Below are positions 49,778 to 58,211 of a DNA stretch of 63,565 nt, piece by piece. Under the pieces are notes generated by a model. That model made no database searches, had not been told where the DNA came from, and was given only the letters and a program-made list of their open reading frames with translations. Positions within the stretch are counted from its first letter, which is position 1; the number at the start of each line of letters is the position of its first letter. The DNA comes from a virus. The stretch is taken from positions 1 through 63,565 of the IMG/VR virus record IMGVR_UViG_3300021478_000029; one strand, written 5' to 3'. A program made the position numbers and the translations under genes.

Positions 49778-49994
49778 GGGCTCGGTTCGGCGGGCTCAAC
49801 GGGTCCGCCCGGGTCAAACGGTTGTCCTCAATCCACGCGCGGTTTGAGTTGCCGTTGTGCAGATACGCGACCTCCACTTGGAGAGGTCCGTCAACGCGCC
49901 AGAGGAACGCCGTAATCGTGGCCGTCAGTGACGTATCCGCGTCAATGTGCACAAGGTCCCCGAATGCGTGCACCGTGCTGAAACGGGCTCCCAT
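49770..49994 (-). CDS. Small beta-rich protein (74 aa)
   Basis: MGARFSTVHAFGDLVHIDAD and FLWRVDGPLQVEVAYLHNGN: mostly strands with Trp and Tyr. GGGAGGGTAG upstream. Overlaps the ATPase start by 8 nt. Function unknown. Confidence 0.55.
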   Translation of the reverse strand: MGARFSTVHAFGDLVHIDADTSLTATITAFLWRVDGPLQVEVAYLHNGNSNRAWIEDNRLTRADPLSPPNRAHA

Positions 49995-50016
49995 GTGGCC
50001 TACCCTCCCAGAGCCG

Positions 50017-50259
50017 TTAGAACGTGATTGCCGCCTTGGTGGCGGAACTAAACTTGTCAGGCTCCGGCTCTGGCTCCGCGACATCTGCCATGGCGATATT
50101 GTCCAGCCACGGCGTCTGGTACTCGATCACATAGTACGGCCCTTGGTAGCCGTTCTGCTTCACCGCTTTCATGCGTGAGGCAATGTCCAGTAGTGCTACC
50201 GCGTCAGCTTTCTCGACCGTGTAATCCTGGCATCCAATCCGCACGATAAACTGCTTCAT
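50017..50259 (-). CDS. Small hypothetical protein (80 aa)
   Basis: MKQFIVRIGCQDYTVEKADA, a helix (VALLDIASRMKAV) and a strand pair (GPYYVIEYQTPWLD). 3 nt downstream of the exonuclease. Possibly an accessory of recombination. Confidence 0.55.
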   Translation of the reverse strand: MKQFIVRIGCQDYTVEKADAVALLDIASRMKAVKQNGYQGPYYVIEYQTPWLDNIAMADVAEPEPEPDKFSSATKAAITF

Positions 50260-50262
50260 GTC

Positions 50263-51231
50263 CTACCCTCCCATATTTCCCGCTTTTATCATCCGCTCGA
50301 TCAAGCCCGGGTCCTCCACGGCGCGCCCGATGCCGCCGATCTTGGTTTCCTCCCATGCGCGCACGACCCACGGCGGCGGGAGAATCCATTCAATCTCTGG
50401 TGGATAAGACGGCCAGGCCTCCGCCGGGTCCTGGCGGAGCTCCACGCGTGCACGGTGCTCACGGAGGCACTGCGACCATGCAGCGCGGGCCGCCTGAGAC
50501 TTGGCACGGCCGACCTCTTCCGCCACCGGGTCCATCCCGAACACGCGGACCGCATGCGGCGGGCTCGTTTCTACGACCACGAACAGGACGCCGGCGGGCG
50601 GCTCCCCGCGGATGTGCTCCACACCGCGGGGATACATTGACGCTTGGATGTCGGCGCCGTGCTCGAAACAGGCGCGTCCCCACGCTTGGGGCGTCGCCAG
50701 GCCGCCGGTCGTTTTCAAATCGAGAAGCGGCGCCGCCGGATCATCCGGCAACCAATCAAGCCGAGCCCGGCACCATAGCTCCGGGTCCTCTTGCCAAAAC
50801 ACGCTCTGCTCAGCCTTGCCATCTGTGAACATGCCAGTCCGGGCCTGCCATTTCCGCAACGCTGAGATGGAGCGCATGGCGTTATCATAGGCCGCCGTCT
50901 TGAGCGGTATCTTGCCGGCGGCCAGGGCGTCCGCCTTCATGGCCTTGGCCGCATTGCTGCGCCAGGCGTCAACCGGGCAGTGCGCTATTCGATCCTCACC
51001 CTGAAGGAACGCGGCATGGATCGCGCTCCCCACATCCATGTCTTCGTCGCCGGAGCCGATGGACGTTTTGGGAGTTCCACCGAGGCGCGGATGCTCAGCG
51101 TAGGCGTGCGCCGGGCTCGCCCCGATGATCGTCACGGCAATGGAGCGTGACAGTGACGGTAAAACGCACGGGTCCGCGTGATATTCCAGTTCCTTCATGC
51201 CGTCATAGATGCCCGGCGCCGTGATGGTCAT
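50263..51231 (-). CDS. PD-(D/E)XK recombination exonuclease (RecE/DUF3799-like)
   Basis: 322 aa. GSAIHAAFLQ (His72), Glu141, Asp159 in CRARLDWLP, LLDLKTT (Asp171 and Lys173) and the QxxxY motif QASMY (Gln196, Tyr200) give a full PD-(D/E)XK site as in RecB/RecE-type nucleases. It would make single-stranded ends for the Sak4-like ATPase downstream. Confidence 0.82.
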   Translation of the reverse strand: MTITAPGIYDGMKELEYHADPCVLPSLSRSIAVTIIGASPAHAYAEHPRLGGTPKTSIGSGDEDMDVGSAIHAAFLQGEDRIAHCPVDAWRSNAAKAMKADALAAGKIPLKTAAYDNAMRSISALRKWQARTGMFTDGKAEQSVFWQEDPELWCRARLDWLPDDPAAPLLDLKTTGGLATPQAWGRACFEHGADIQASMYPRGVEHIRGEPPAGVLFVVVETSPPHAVRVFGMDPVAEEVGRAKSQAARAAWSQCLREHRARVELRQDPAEAWPSYPPEIEWILPPPWVVRAWEETKIGGIGRAVEDPGLIERMIKAGNMGG

Positions 51232-51479
51232 TGCGGCGCCTCCGCGAGCATGTCCGGTTGCGTGGCGGTTGGCTGACCAGTGAGCGCGCGGAGGGTGTCC
51301 AGGACCGCTTGCATATGCCACGCCTCGCGCGTGGCTTCCTCGACGGTCATGCGGCCTTGGCTGACGAAGCGCGGATAGACGCGCCGGCGCATCGCAAGCT
51401 CACGCGTGACGCACGCCATTTGATCCCGGAGCGGCACAGTATCGCCGGCGCGCACGGGTGCAGCCGCGTGCTTCATCAC
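51228..51479 (-). CDS. Conserved early phage protein (83 aa)
   Basis: RDQMACVTRELAMRRRVYPR, then RMTVEEATREAWHMQAVLDT is a helical pattern common in recombination/replication blocks of phages, function unnamed. Overlaps the exonuclease start by 4 nt. Confidence 0.6.
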   Translation of the reverse strand: MMKHAAAPVRAGDTVPLRDQMACVTRELAMRRRVYPRFVSQGRMTVEEATREAWHMQAVLDTLRALTGQPTATQPDMLAEAPQ

Positions 51480-51928
51480 CGGAGCGCCTGGTCGGTGGAT
51501 AGCAGGCGCGTCACGTCAGCATCCGGCACGGCGAGTTCGTCCAGGACCGTGCGGACATCAACAGAGCGGAGCTCCACCTCAAGCAGTGCTTTCAGGTCCG
51601 GGTCAGAAGCCGCAATCGTGCAGATAAACGCGCCGATCATGAGGCCCTTGCTGGAGCGCCCGAGCCATAGCCGGGCCGGCGCACCGTTGGCCTCAATGAT
51701 CTTGTCCGTTGGTTGCACACGGATAGTCGCGTGGGGCTCCGCGAGTTCCATGGCCAGCATGCGCCGGGTCATGTCGGCGGAGAGCACGTAAACCGGCGGG
51801 ACCGCGATGATTTCCGCGATAAAGGCGATACCAAGCTCCACGCCGTCCCCGCCCATGACGCGCCACAAGGCAACCGGGAGATCGCCAACGAGTGCCGTGT
51901 TCAGGGTCCGCTCTAGCTGAAGTTCCAT
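51476..51928 (-). CDS. Hypothetical protein, first gene of the leftward early block (150 aa)
   Basis: MELQLERTLNTALVGDLPVA, strands (GIAFIAEIIAVPPVYVL) and a helical C-terminus. No known domain. The promoter-proximal gene after the A+T-rich control region. Confidence 0.55.
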   Translation of the reverse strand: MELQLERTLNTALVGDLPVALWRVMGGDGVELGIAFIAEIIAVPPVYVLSADMTRRMLAMELAEPHATIRVQPTDKIIEANGAPARLWLGRSSKGLMIGAFICTIAASDPDLKALLEVELRSVDVRTVLDELAVPDADVTRLLSTDQALR

Positions 51929-52337
51929 CTGTGCCCATCTCTGCCAGTTGAGGCTGTGCTTGCCGGGTGCAGCCGCGGTGGCCTTGACGGTTGCAATCCG
52001 GCGGCAGCGCTTCCATCAGTGTGAAACCGCCGGTATCATCCGTCAACGGCCTGATTGACGCCGGTCGGATAGAATTAATAATGCGGTATTTCTAAGATAA
52101 TAACAGAATGTAGTTACGCAAGTCATAGTAATGTCTATGATTAACACAAATATAACGGAAGTAAGTCACGCTTGTCGGCATGCTGGAACCGGCGCACACT
52201 CTTGACTTGTCGCAAAGTTTATAAGGTGGAACAGTTAGCGGGCCGCGGCGTCAATGGCGCAGCGTCAAGGTATGGGAAGGAAGGCAATATGGCTCAAGCG
52301 CGCGCGCTCAATGCGTCGGAGGCGTCTGCCGAGTCGC
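51929..52337. other. A+T-rich control region
   Basis: Much lower G+C (about 52060-52170) than anywhere nearby. On the minus strand TTGCGT, a 16-bp spacer and TATCTT (about 52088-52116) make a possible promoter for the leftward block; CATAG-N6-CTATG near 52124-52139 is an inverted repeat. Confidence 0.5.
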
Positions 52338-52630
52338 TTACCGGCACATATTGCCGTCATGCTGAGGCGTGTGATTGCTGGCGTCGGAAGCGGAACCGGA
52401 TTGGTCAACGTCTGACGCTGATTGTGTATCCGGAGCCTGGTCTGTCACTTCCCGGAGTTCCGGATGGGCCGCCAGCAGAGCGGTCAGGAGTTTGGGCTCA
52501 ATACTGTCCGCCAGGCTCCCAAGATACAGAAAATCCAGGGAAATCCCGAAGCGAAGCGCGGTTTCAATCCCGATCCGTACGGGGACCGGGTCAGTCCCGT
52601 CCTCATACCGCTGCCATTGATCCGGCGTGA
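52289..52630 (+). CDS. Possible antisense protein over the repressor 3' end (113 aa)
   Basis: AAGGAAGG lies 4-5 nt before the ATG, unusually strong for a shadow frame. Residues 1-30 precede the overlap; most of the frame is antisense to the repressor and is Pro/Arg/Ser-rich. It may be spurious. Confidence 0.2.
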   Translation: MAQARALNASEASAESLTGTYCRHAEACDCWRRKRNRIGQRLTLIVYPEPGLSLPGVPDGPPAERSGVWAQYCPPGSQDTENPGKSRSEARFQSRSVRGPGQSRPHTAAIDPA

Positions 52631-53006
52631 CCTGCATCACGTGGGCAATCCGCTCAATCGACGGCTCCAATAGTCTCCGGGTCCATCGCAGACGCATCCC
52701 GGGCGTGATTTCCTCGTGACTGGGCGTGACCAGGTCCGCCACGCCGGCGGGGAGGCCGCAGATCAGGTAATCCAGGGAAATCCCGGTCAGCCGGCGCACC
52801 GCGGCCAGGACTTTCATCGGCGGCTCGATGCGTCCGTTGTCGTACCGGCGGTATGCGGCGGCCGTGATGTGGATACCAAGCGCGCGCACGAAATCCGCTT
52901 GAGAGAGCCCGGGCTTTCCCTGAGAAGCACCGTAAACAGCGCGCACCTGGCGCAGCCGGCGAGCAAACCCGCTCCGAAGTGACTCCGGCTTTGTGATGCG
53001 ACCCAT
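52338..53006 (-). CDS. Tandem-HTH phage repressor
   Basis: Starting at MGRITKPE, two XRE domains are visible. First: FARRLRQVRAVYG, GLSQADFVRALGIHITAAAY, RRYDNGRIEPP, and ISLDYLI. Second: PGMRLRWTRRLLEPSIERIA, TPDQWQRYEDGTD, and ISLDFLY. About 45 polar residues end the protein. No S24 peptidase region, so SOS-type self-cleavage is unlikely. It diverges from a Cro-like gene, the classic immunity layout. Confidence 0.8.
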   Translation of the reverse strand: MGRITKPESLRSGFARRLRQVRAVYGASQGKPGLSQADFVRALGIHITAAAYRRYDNGRIEPPMKVLAAVRRLTGISLDYLICGLPAGVADLVTPSHEEITPGMRLRWTRRLLEPSIERIAHVMQVTPDQWQRYEDGTDPVPVRIGIETALRFGISLDFLYLGSLADSIEPKLLTALLAAHPELREVTDQAPDTQSASDVDQSGSASDASNHTPQHDGNMCR

Positions 53007-53039
53007 GGCCGCAATGTATGGAACAGCCGGTAGCAATCC

Positions 53040-53075
53040 TGCAAGGGAGGCCGACTCGAAATCGTCCCTCTTGCA
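53040..53075. promoter_or_regulatory. Inverted repeat operator in the immunity region
   Basis: TGCAAGGGA (53040-53048) faces TCCCTCTTGCA (53065-53075), a 9-bp inverted repeat with one inserted base. It lies between the divergent repressor and Cro-like genes and touches the rightward -35. Confidence 0.55.
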
Positions 53076-53100
53076 TTGGCACGGTGAGTTTCAATACGAT
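53071..53100 (+). promoter_or_regulatory. Rightward early promoter
   Basis: -35 TTGCAT (53071-53076), 18-bp spacer, -10 TACGAT (53095-53100). Transcription would begin near 53107, one base before the ATG at 53108. Confidence 0.55.
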
Positions 53101-53107
53101 GGGCTCC

Positions 53108-53371
53108 ATGGACCGGGAAATCATCTATACGGTCCCGCTGAAGGAGATATTGGAACAGCGGGGAATATCCGGCGAACTCTTCGCCGTCGCGGCGGGCGTC
53201 ACAATGGCGTCCTATCGGGCCTACTGCCGCGGCGTCCGCCAGCCATCCCCGGAGACGGTCATCACCGTGGAGCGCTTGCTTAAAATCGAGCGGTATGAAT
53301 TGCGGCCGGACCTATGGCCGCCTCCCAAGGGCCAACGAACCAAGCGAACGGCTTGCCGTAAGGCCGCCTAG
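53108..53371 (+). CDS. Cro-like HTH regulator (87 aa)
   Basis: MDREIIYTVPLKEILEQRGI, then FAVAAGVTMASYRAYCRGVR and QPSPETVITVERLLKI form an XRE-type HTH of the Cro/YdaS kind. An upstream ATG at 53099 is possible, but the promoter position favours a nearly leaderless start at 53108. First gene of the rightward early operon. Confidence 0.7.
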   Translation: MDREIIYTVPLKEILEQRGISGELFAVAAGVTMASYRAYCRGVRQPSPETVITVERLLKIERYELRPDLWPPPKGQRTKRTACRKAA

Positions 53372-53405
53372 CCGACCAGCCACATCAAACCGGGGAGGGT
53401 ACCCC

Positions 53406-54029
53406 ATGGTCGCGTCACTCGCAGAAACTCAGTCGCACAACGTGCCGCCGGAGACCTTCCTCCGCCATTACCGGACGATCCGTGACGCCGCCGCTGCCCA
53501 TAAAGACAGCGGCATGGCTCTGGCGCGCTGCAAGAAGGCCGCCAAGGGGGACGGGATCGACCTGGACGCGCTGAGGCTCATGCAGGGCTTCGCTCGCCTC
53601 GACTCGGACGAGGCGGAGCTCCAATTCCGCAACCTGATCCGCTACGCGAAGTGGGCCGAAATACCGCTCGGCACGCAGGCCGATATGTGGGGGGAAGACT
53701 CCTACCCGAAGGTCCCCGACTCGGCGCGGGCGGATCAACAGGAATGGGAGGCCGGTGACGCAGGCCTATCGGCCGGGCGCTCCGGACGGGAACGGACCGA
53801 GAATCCGCACCTGGCCGGGTCACGCGAGCATGTGGCTTGGGATCGTGAATGGGCGAAGGGTCATAAGACATGGCTCGCCGGGCAAAAGCAGCTCGCCGGG
53901 GAGCTCGGCGCGAATGCCGGCGTGCCAGCGGACAAGGTCAAGCTCAACGGCGCGGTCAATGGCGCCAGCAACGGCAAGGGGCGTAAGGCCAAGCCTGCCG
54001 CAGTTGAGGAAGCGCAGCTTCCCGTGTAG
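53406..54029 (+). CDS. GapR-like / RMF-like protein (207 aa)
   Basis: Residues about 30-85 (MALARCKKAAKGDGIDLDAL, then LMQGFARLDSDEAELQFRNL) resemble GapR/DUF2312-like nucleoid proteins, and NPHLAGSREHVAWDREWAKG near 130-150 resembles the ribosome modulation factor motif seen in alphaproteobacterial phages. A basic Gly/Asn tail ends it. GGGGAGGGT precedes the ATG. Possibly DNA topology or host translation control; inference only. Confidence 0.55.
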   Translation: MVASLAETQSHNVPPETFLRHYRTIRDAAAAHKDSGMALARCKKAAKGDGIDLDALRLMQGFARLDSDEAELQFRNLIRYAKWAEIPLGTQADMWGEDSYPKVPDSARADQQEWEAGDAGLSAGRSGRERTENPHLAGSREHVAWDREWAKGHKTWLAGQKQLAGELGANAGVPADKVKLNGAVNGASNGKGRKAKPAAVEEAQLPV

Positions 54030-54035
54030 CGCGCC

Positions 54036-54461
54036 GTGTCGGCGCGCGCTCCCCTCGTGCTCGTCCCCGATATGCCGGACGAGCATGAGCTCCAAATCCA
54101 GTGTTCCGATATGTTCGCGATCATCCTGTTGCCGGAGGTGTGCTGGCGCGCGGTCGATCACGCGCACACGCTCGACATGCGGATCGGCCGGCATGGCGTC
54201 CCCATTGGCGTCTTAGAGGCCAAGAAGCGGCTACGCCGAGGGATTCGCGGCGGAATTCTAGATTATCTGTTCTGGCACCGGAGCCGCGGGTTTGCGCTTG
54301 AGCTCAAAGTCGGGGACGGCAAGCTGACTGATGGCGAAACGGATTTCATCCAGGACATGATCCGGGCGGAGTGCGAGTGTAAAGTCTGCTGGAATAAAGA
54401 CCAGGTCTTTGAGACGGTCCGGGCGTGGGGCCTGACCCGTCCCATGCAGGTGATGGCGTGA
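54036..54461 (+). CDS. VRR-NUC domain nuclease
   Basis: GTG start. EHELQIQCSDMFAIIL, GIRGGILDYLFWH and FALELKVGDGKLTDGETDFI give the VRR-NUC layout: Glu/Gln helix, G-I-x-D-Y-L-F, then E-L-K. These are stand-alone structure-specific PD-(D/E)XK nucleases for branched DNA. 141 aa, typical size. Confidence 0.82.
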   Translation: MSARAPLVLVPDMPDEHELQIQCSDMFAIILLPEVCWRAVDHAHTLDMRIGRHGVPIGVLEAKKRLRRGIRGGILDYLFWHRSRGFALELKVGDGKLTDGETDFIQDMIRAECECKVCWNKDQVFETVRAWGLTRPMQVMA

Positions 54462-55057
54462 TGGCGCGTGCGGTCCCTCACCTAATGCCGGTCGATCTCA
54501 CCGGCATCCCGCGCGCCGACGCACAGATACAGCGCACGATTGAGACGTTGCGCGTTGCTCAGTTCGACCAGGACCCGCTTTTCGACGCCGGGGATAGCTT
54601 CCGCGTTTCCCTCTGTTCGTCCGCTGTCAAACGGGAAGGCGCCATCATTGAGGCGGCCATTATGGACGCCGTTGAACAGGCGGCGCATTTACGATTACTC
54701 CCGGTCAATCGACGCTTGCAGCGCGTCCCGGATGTTCAATTTGAAATACTCGATGCCGGATGGCTGGTCGCATTGGAGGTCAAGCGCGGCACGTTGCATG
54801 ACTCCGGCGCGCTCCGACGCTTCAGGACTGACTTGACTGCCATCCCGGCGTTGCTTCGCACGTCCCTGCCGTTGTTCCCGGCGGAGTGCGTTCACTATCA
54901 CATCGTGTTCGTAAGTGGTGAGCCTCCAATACGCGAAGGCCTGCGCCTGGATGATTTGGGCGGGCTCTATGACCTGCATGTGCGCTCCCACATCATGACC
55001 GCGCGGCAACGATATTCATTTGCCATCAAAGCCATCTTGCGGGAGCGCGGACTATGA
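54461..55057 (+). CDS. PD-(D/E)XK-like nuclease (198 aa)
   Basis: KREGAIIEAAIMDAV provides the first Glu, VPDVQFEI the Asp and LVALEVKRGTLHDSGALRRF the E-x-K core, in correct order and spacing for a PD-(D/E)XK fold. No named family matches. The ATG overlaps the VRR-NUC stop (tgATG), so two nucleases are made together. Confidence 0.55.
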   Translation: MARAVPHLMPVDLTGIPRADAQIQRTIETLRVAQFDQDPLFDAGDSFRVSLCSSAVKREGAIIEAAIMDAVEQAAHLRLLPVNRRLQRVPDVQFEILDAGWLVALEVKRGTLHDSGALRRFRTDLTAIPALLRTSLPLFPAECVHYHIVFVSGEPPIREGLRLDDLGGLYDLHVRSHIMTARQRYSFAIKAILRERGL

Positions 55058-55069
55058 CGGGAGGCTACA

Positions 55070-56098
55070 ATGCCTGACGGCTCAATGACCGCGCATGATC
55101 TAGATGATCTATTCCGGTGGCGTGGTGAAGCTCGTGAGAGGGTCCTTGAGCTACCACGGGGCATGTCACTCAAGCAGTGGAGAGAGGCCGGGCAAATCAT
55201 AGGTGAGCTCCATCGCGGCGTCGGCTGGCTCGTCGGTGAATGGTGGCTATATGGGCCATGGGATGAGGCGGATCGTGTAGCAACCGTCACCGCGGATGGA
55301 TGGAGCGGACCCGCATTAACAACCTGCAAGCTGGCGGCGCAATGTTGCAAAACCTTTCCGAAGGCCCGACGTCGAGCCTTGGTTCCGTATTCCCATCATC
55401 TTGAGGTTCTAAGTCTCTCAACAGTTGAGGCGGACCAACTGTTAGATCAGGCGCAACAGAAAGCGTGCGAGACCGGCAATCCTCCGGCGGTGCGGGCGGT
55501 CCGCAATGAGGTCAAACGCCGCAAGCGCAAGCAACGTGAGCAAGAGCTCGCAGGCGCTACGGAAGCCGCCTCCGCGGAGCTCGGGAGTAAAGTGTTCGGC
55601 GTGGTCTATGCTGACCCGCCGTGGCGTTTTGAGCCGTATTCCCGTGACACCGGCATGGATCGTGCCGCGGACAATCACTACCCAACGGAGCCGGTTGAAC
55701 GCATCTGCGCCATGCAGGTGCCCGCGGCGGATGATGCGGTGCTCTTCCTCTGGGCCACAACGCCGATGCTACCCCAAGCGCTCACTGTTATGGAGGCGTG
55801 GGGCTTCACCTATAAATCCCATTGCGTCTGGCGGAAGGACCATGACGGGACAGGTTATTGGTTCCGCAACCGCCATGAGCTCTTGCTTGTAGGGACCCGC
55901 GGCAACGTGCCGGCGCCGGCGCCAGGTGAACAGTATTCCTCCGTGATTGAGGCCGCACTTGGCCGGCACAGTGAGAAGCCGGCCGCGTTCGCGGAAATGA
56001 TCGAAGAAATGTTCCCCAACGTCCCTGCCGTGGAGCTCTTCGCGCGCGGCCCGCGGCTTGGTTGGGCCGTGTGGGGCAATGAGGCGGTGTCGGCGTGA
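55070..56098 (+). CDS. MT-A70 N6-adenine methyltransferase with N-terminal HTH-like region
   Basis: The C-terminal half is an MT-A70 enzyme: YADPPWRFEPYSRDTG (DPPW, residues 182-185), NHYPTEPVERICAMQVPAAD, LFLWATTPMLPQALTVMEAW and HELLLVGTRG. The N-terminal 150 residues resemble the ParB/KorB-type HTH region found in front of some phage methyltransferases. It methylates adenine N6 in DNA (or RNA). Well-placed ribosome site GGGAGG. Confidence 0.85.
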   Translation: MPDGSMTAHDLDDLFRWRGEARERVLELPRGMSLKQWREAGQIIGELHRGVGWLVGEWWLYGPWDEADRVATVTADGWSGPALTTCKLAAQCCKTFPKARRRALVPYSHHLEVLSLSTVEADQLLDQAQQKACETGNPPAVRAVRNEVKRRKRKQREQELAGATEAASAELGSKVFGVVYADPPWRFEPYSRDTGMDRAADNHYPTEPVERICAMQVPAADDAVLFLWATTPMLPQALTVMEAWGFTYKSHCVWRKDHDGTGYWFRNRHELLLVGTRGNVPAPAPGEQYSSVIEAALGRHSEKPAAFAEMIEEMFPNVPAVELFARGPRLGWAVWGNEAVSA

Positions 56099-56292
56099 CC
56101 CTCCCGTGGCAAGAGCCGGCAATCTGGCGCCGGCCGTCCGGGCTTGTGGCCGATGCGCCGATGGCATGCGTCGTCTGCGGTTGCACGGATGATGACTGCA
56201 CCGGATGCATTGAACGCACCGGAAAGCCGTGCTTCTGGGTCCGGGACAATCTGTGCAGCGCGTGCGCCAACCCGGACACCGCGCCACCATGA
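56095..56292 (+). CDS. Cys-rich zinc-ribbon protein (65 aa)
   Basis: CVVCGCTDDDCTGCIERTGK and CSACANP: six or more cysteines typical of a small phage protein family with C-x2-C pairs. GTG start overlaps the methyltransferase stop. Confidence 0.65.
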   Translation: MTLPWQEPAIWRRPSGLVADAPMACVVCGCTDDDCTGCIERTGKPCFWVRDNLCSACANPDTAPP

Positions 56293-56591
56293 CGGCCGCG
56301 GCGCGCATTGCGGGTCCGGACTGCGCCGCTCTCGCCACCTGGCAAGCGGAGCTCACCGCACAATTCACCGCGCGTCGCTGTAAGTGTGGAGCTCCCGCCA
56401 CCTGGATCAAGCCCGGGCAGGCCTATGCGCGCGAAACCGTCCCGGGCGGCTTCACCATCCGCGGCCGGGACCGTCCCGACACCGGGCGGTGTCTCACGTG
56501 CGCCTTGGTTCGACATAGGGCCTACAGTGCTAACTCAGAGGGCCTACCGGCTTCGAACCGCCTCCCGACCCGCCGGAGGATCAGCGCATGA
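56289..56591 (+). CDS. Zinc-finger-like protein (100 aa)
   Basis: RCKCGAPATW near residue 30 and CLTCALVRHR near 69 give two metal-binding pairs. ATG overlaps the previous stop (ATGA) and its own stop overlaps the next ATG. Confidence 0.55.
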   Translation: MTAAARIAGPDCAALATWQAELTAQFTARRCKCGAPATWIKPGQAYARETVPGGFTIRGRDRPDTGRCLTCALVRHRAYSANSEGLPASNRLPTRRRISA

Positions 56592-57421
56592 CCAAGGCGC
56601 CGCGCGGCCGGCACGTCAGCGCCAAGACGACCGCGGGCAAGCTCTGCTATTGCGGTCGCGCGTTCGGCCATACCGGGCGGCACGTCAACTCTCCCGTCAA
56701 GATTGATCCTGGCGCCAGGCTTCTCGACAAGGCGCGGGCGGAAATCGACCGTCACCATGCGGCCATCGCCAAACTGAAAAGCGAGATACGCGAGCGCCAA
56801 GACGCGTTGCTCACGGTGGAGTCACGCCTCTCCCCGCTCGTGGAGTTCGTCTCCGCATGGGCGGATGTCCCCGCGCTCTCGGCGCCGAGGCTTATGGCCG
56901 CACCGCCGGCGCCGGTCGTTAACCGGGCGCCGGCGGACGTGGCGCCGCCTGGCCTTCACGTGCAACCCGTTGAGGAAAGCCGGTCAAGCCCATCAAGCGT
57001 TCCGGCAGTAGCCGCACCGGCACTCAAGTGTGACGGACCCGACGCGACACCGCTCACGGTCACTGACCCGCATGTGCCAACCGTGTCAACACGGTGCAGC
57101 ACGTGCCGGCGCTTCCGCCCGGGGATCGAGTTCATTGAGGGTATCGGCAAGTGCGCCGACTGCCGCGCCAAGGCGGGAAAGACGGCACCCGGCGCCAGCG
57201 CCTTCAGGACGGTCGTGCCGGCGGCGGCCGAGCCGGCGGACCCGGTGGAAGCCGGATTTGAGGCCGTTGCCGCATGGGCAGCACCGCGTGGGATTTCGTT
57301 ACTCAGTTGGGAGGACCTGCCGCGGGTCAACCGCAAGCGCGAGGATCTCGGATTGGCACTGTTCAAGCGGCAAATGGCAAAGGTCCGCCCGGGCCGCCTG
57401 GCCGCGGCCATGGCGCTATGA
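56588..57421 (+). CDS. Zinc-finger protein with coiled coil (277 aa)
   Basis: CYCGRAFGH near residue 20, a helix with heptads (ARAEIDRHHAAIAKLKSEIR), an Ala/Pro-rich linker, then CSTCRRF and CADCRAK near 172-196 and a helical end. Possibly a DNA-binding assembly factor; no family recognised. Confidence 0.55.
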   Translation: MTKAPRGRHVSAKTTAGKLCYCGRAFGHTGRHVNSPVKIDPGARLLDKARAEIDRHHAAIAKLKSEIRERQDALLTVESRLSPLVEFVSAWADVPALSAPRLMAAPPAPVVNRAPADVAPPGLHVQPVEESRSSPSSVPAVAAPALKCDGPDATPLTVTDPHVPTVSTRCSTCRRFRPGIEFIEGIGKCADCRAKAGKTAPGASAFRTVVPAAAEPADPVEAGFEAVAAWAAPRGISLLSWEDLPRVNRKREDLGLALFKRQMAKVRPGRLAAAMAL

Positions 57422-57720
57422 CGGCCTCTCCGCGGGGCGGTTATCCGCCGGGCGGCCGTGACGCCGCTGAGCAAGCCGTCAGCGGTCCTGGCGCGGCCGT
57501 TTGCGGGCTCCGCCCGTTTGCTAGTGAACGTGACCCGTTCCACGGCGCGCACCTGTTCGTTGAGGCGGGCAACCGCATTGTGGAGCTCCATTGGCACGCG
57601 TCAACGCTCACCGTGCGGACGCCGAACGGTTGCGTCCGGCTCACACCGGCCAGGGCGCGTGAGCTCGGGGAAGAGCTCCGGCGCATGGCGGACGCGGTGG
57701 AGCGGGAGGTTTTAACGTGA
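57418..57720 (+). CDS. Hypothetical protein (100 aa)
   Basis: A Gly-rich start then strands (HLFVEAGNRIVELHWHASTL) and a helix (ARARELGEELRRMADAVERE). Overlaps both neighbours by 4 nt. No family recognised. Confidence 0.5.
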   Translation: MTASPRGGYPPGGRDAAEQAVSGPGAAVCGLRPFASERDPFHGAHLFVEAGNRIVELHWHASTLTVRTPNGCVRLTPARARELGEELRRMADAVEREVLT

Positions 57721-57923
57721 AGCCGCGGACGCGCGCGGAGGTCACCACGATGCGCCAGGTGGAGCACCGTGGGGAGAAGCGTCGCGCCACTATCGCTGAC
57801 TACATCCGCCGTGAGCATGAGGCCGGGCGCGCCACGCCGACGGTGGCGGCCGTAGCAGCGCTCTTCGCTATGTCGCCGCTCCGCGTGGCGTTCCATTACC
57901 GCGCGCTCGGACTGCCGTCATGA
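57717..57923 (+). CDS. Small winged-helix-like protein (68 aa)
   Basis: RRATIADYIRREHEAGRATP then TVAAVAALFAMSPLRVAFHY, an HTH pattern with a possible recognition helix at 50-62. GTG start overlaps the previous stop. Confidence 0.5.
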   Translation: MKPRTRAEVTTMRQVEHRGEKRRATIADYIRREHEAGRATPTVAAVAALFAMSPLRVAFHYRALGLPS

Positions 57924-58210
57924 GCGGCCAGGACGCGGAAGAGGCCAAGATTGCGGACGCCATGGAGCTCTACAACTTGTTGCAGATGGCATGCGCCGGC
58001 TTAGAGCCGGACGTTGCGCTCTGTGCTCATGGTGAGAGCCTTGGCGCCATCATCGCCTTTGCATCGAACACTCTCGCGGACGCGGACGCCACAATCGACA
58101 AATGTCCGCAACAGTTGCGGCGCGTCGTGCGTGAACGATGGGGTGAAAGCCGCACGGCTCGCGCCGCCGCAGTGCACGTCAGCAGTCCGGCGGCCGGGAG
58201 GCCGAACTGA
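57920..58210 (+). CDS. Small helical hypothetical protein (96 aa)
   Basis: MSGQDAEEAKIADAMELYNL and DADATIDKCPQQLRRVVRER. Helical; no family recognised. Overlaps the preceding gene by 4 nt. Confidence 0.5.
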   Translation: MSGQDAEEAKIADAMELYNLLQMACAGLEPDVALCAHGESLGAIIAFASNTLADADATIDKCPQQLRRVVRERWGESRTARAAAVHVSSPAAGRPN

Positions 58211-58211
58211 C

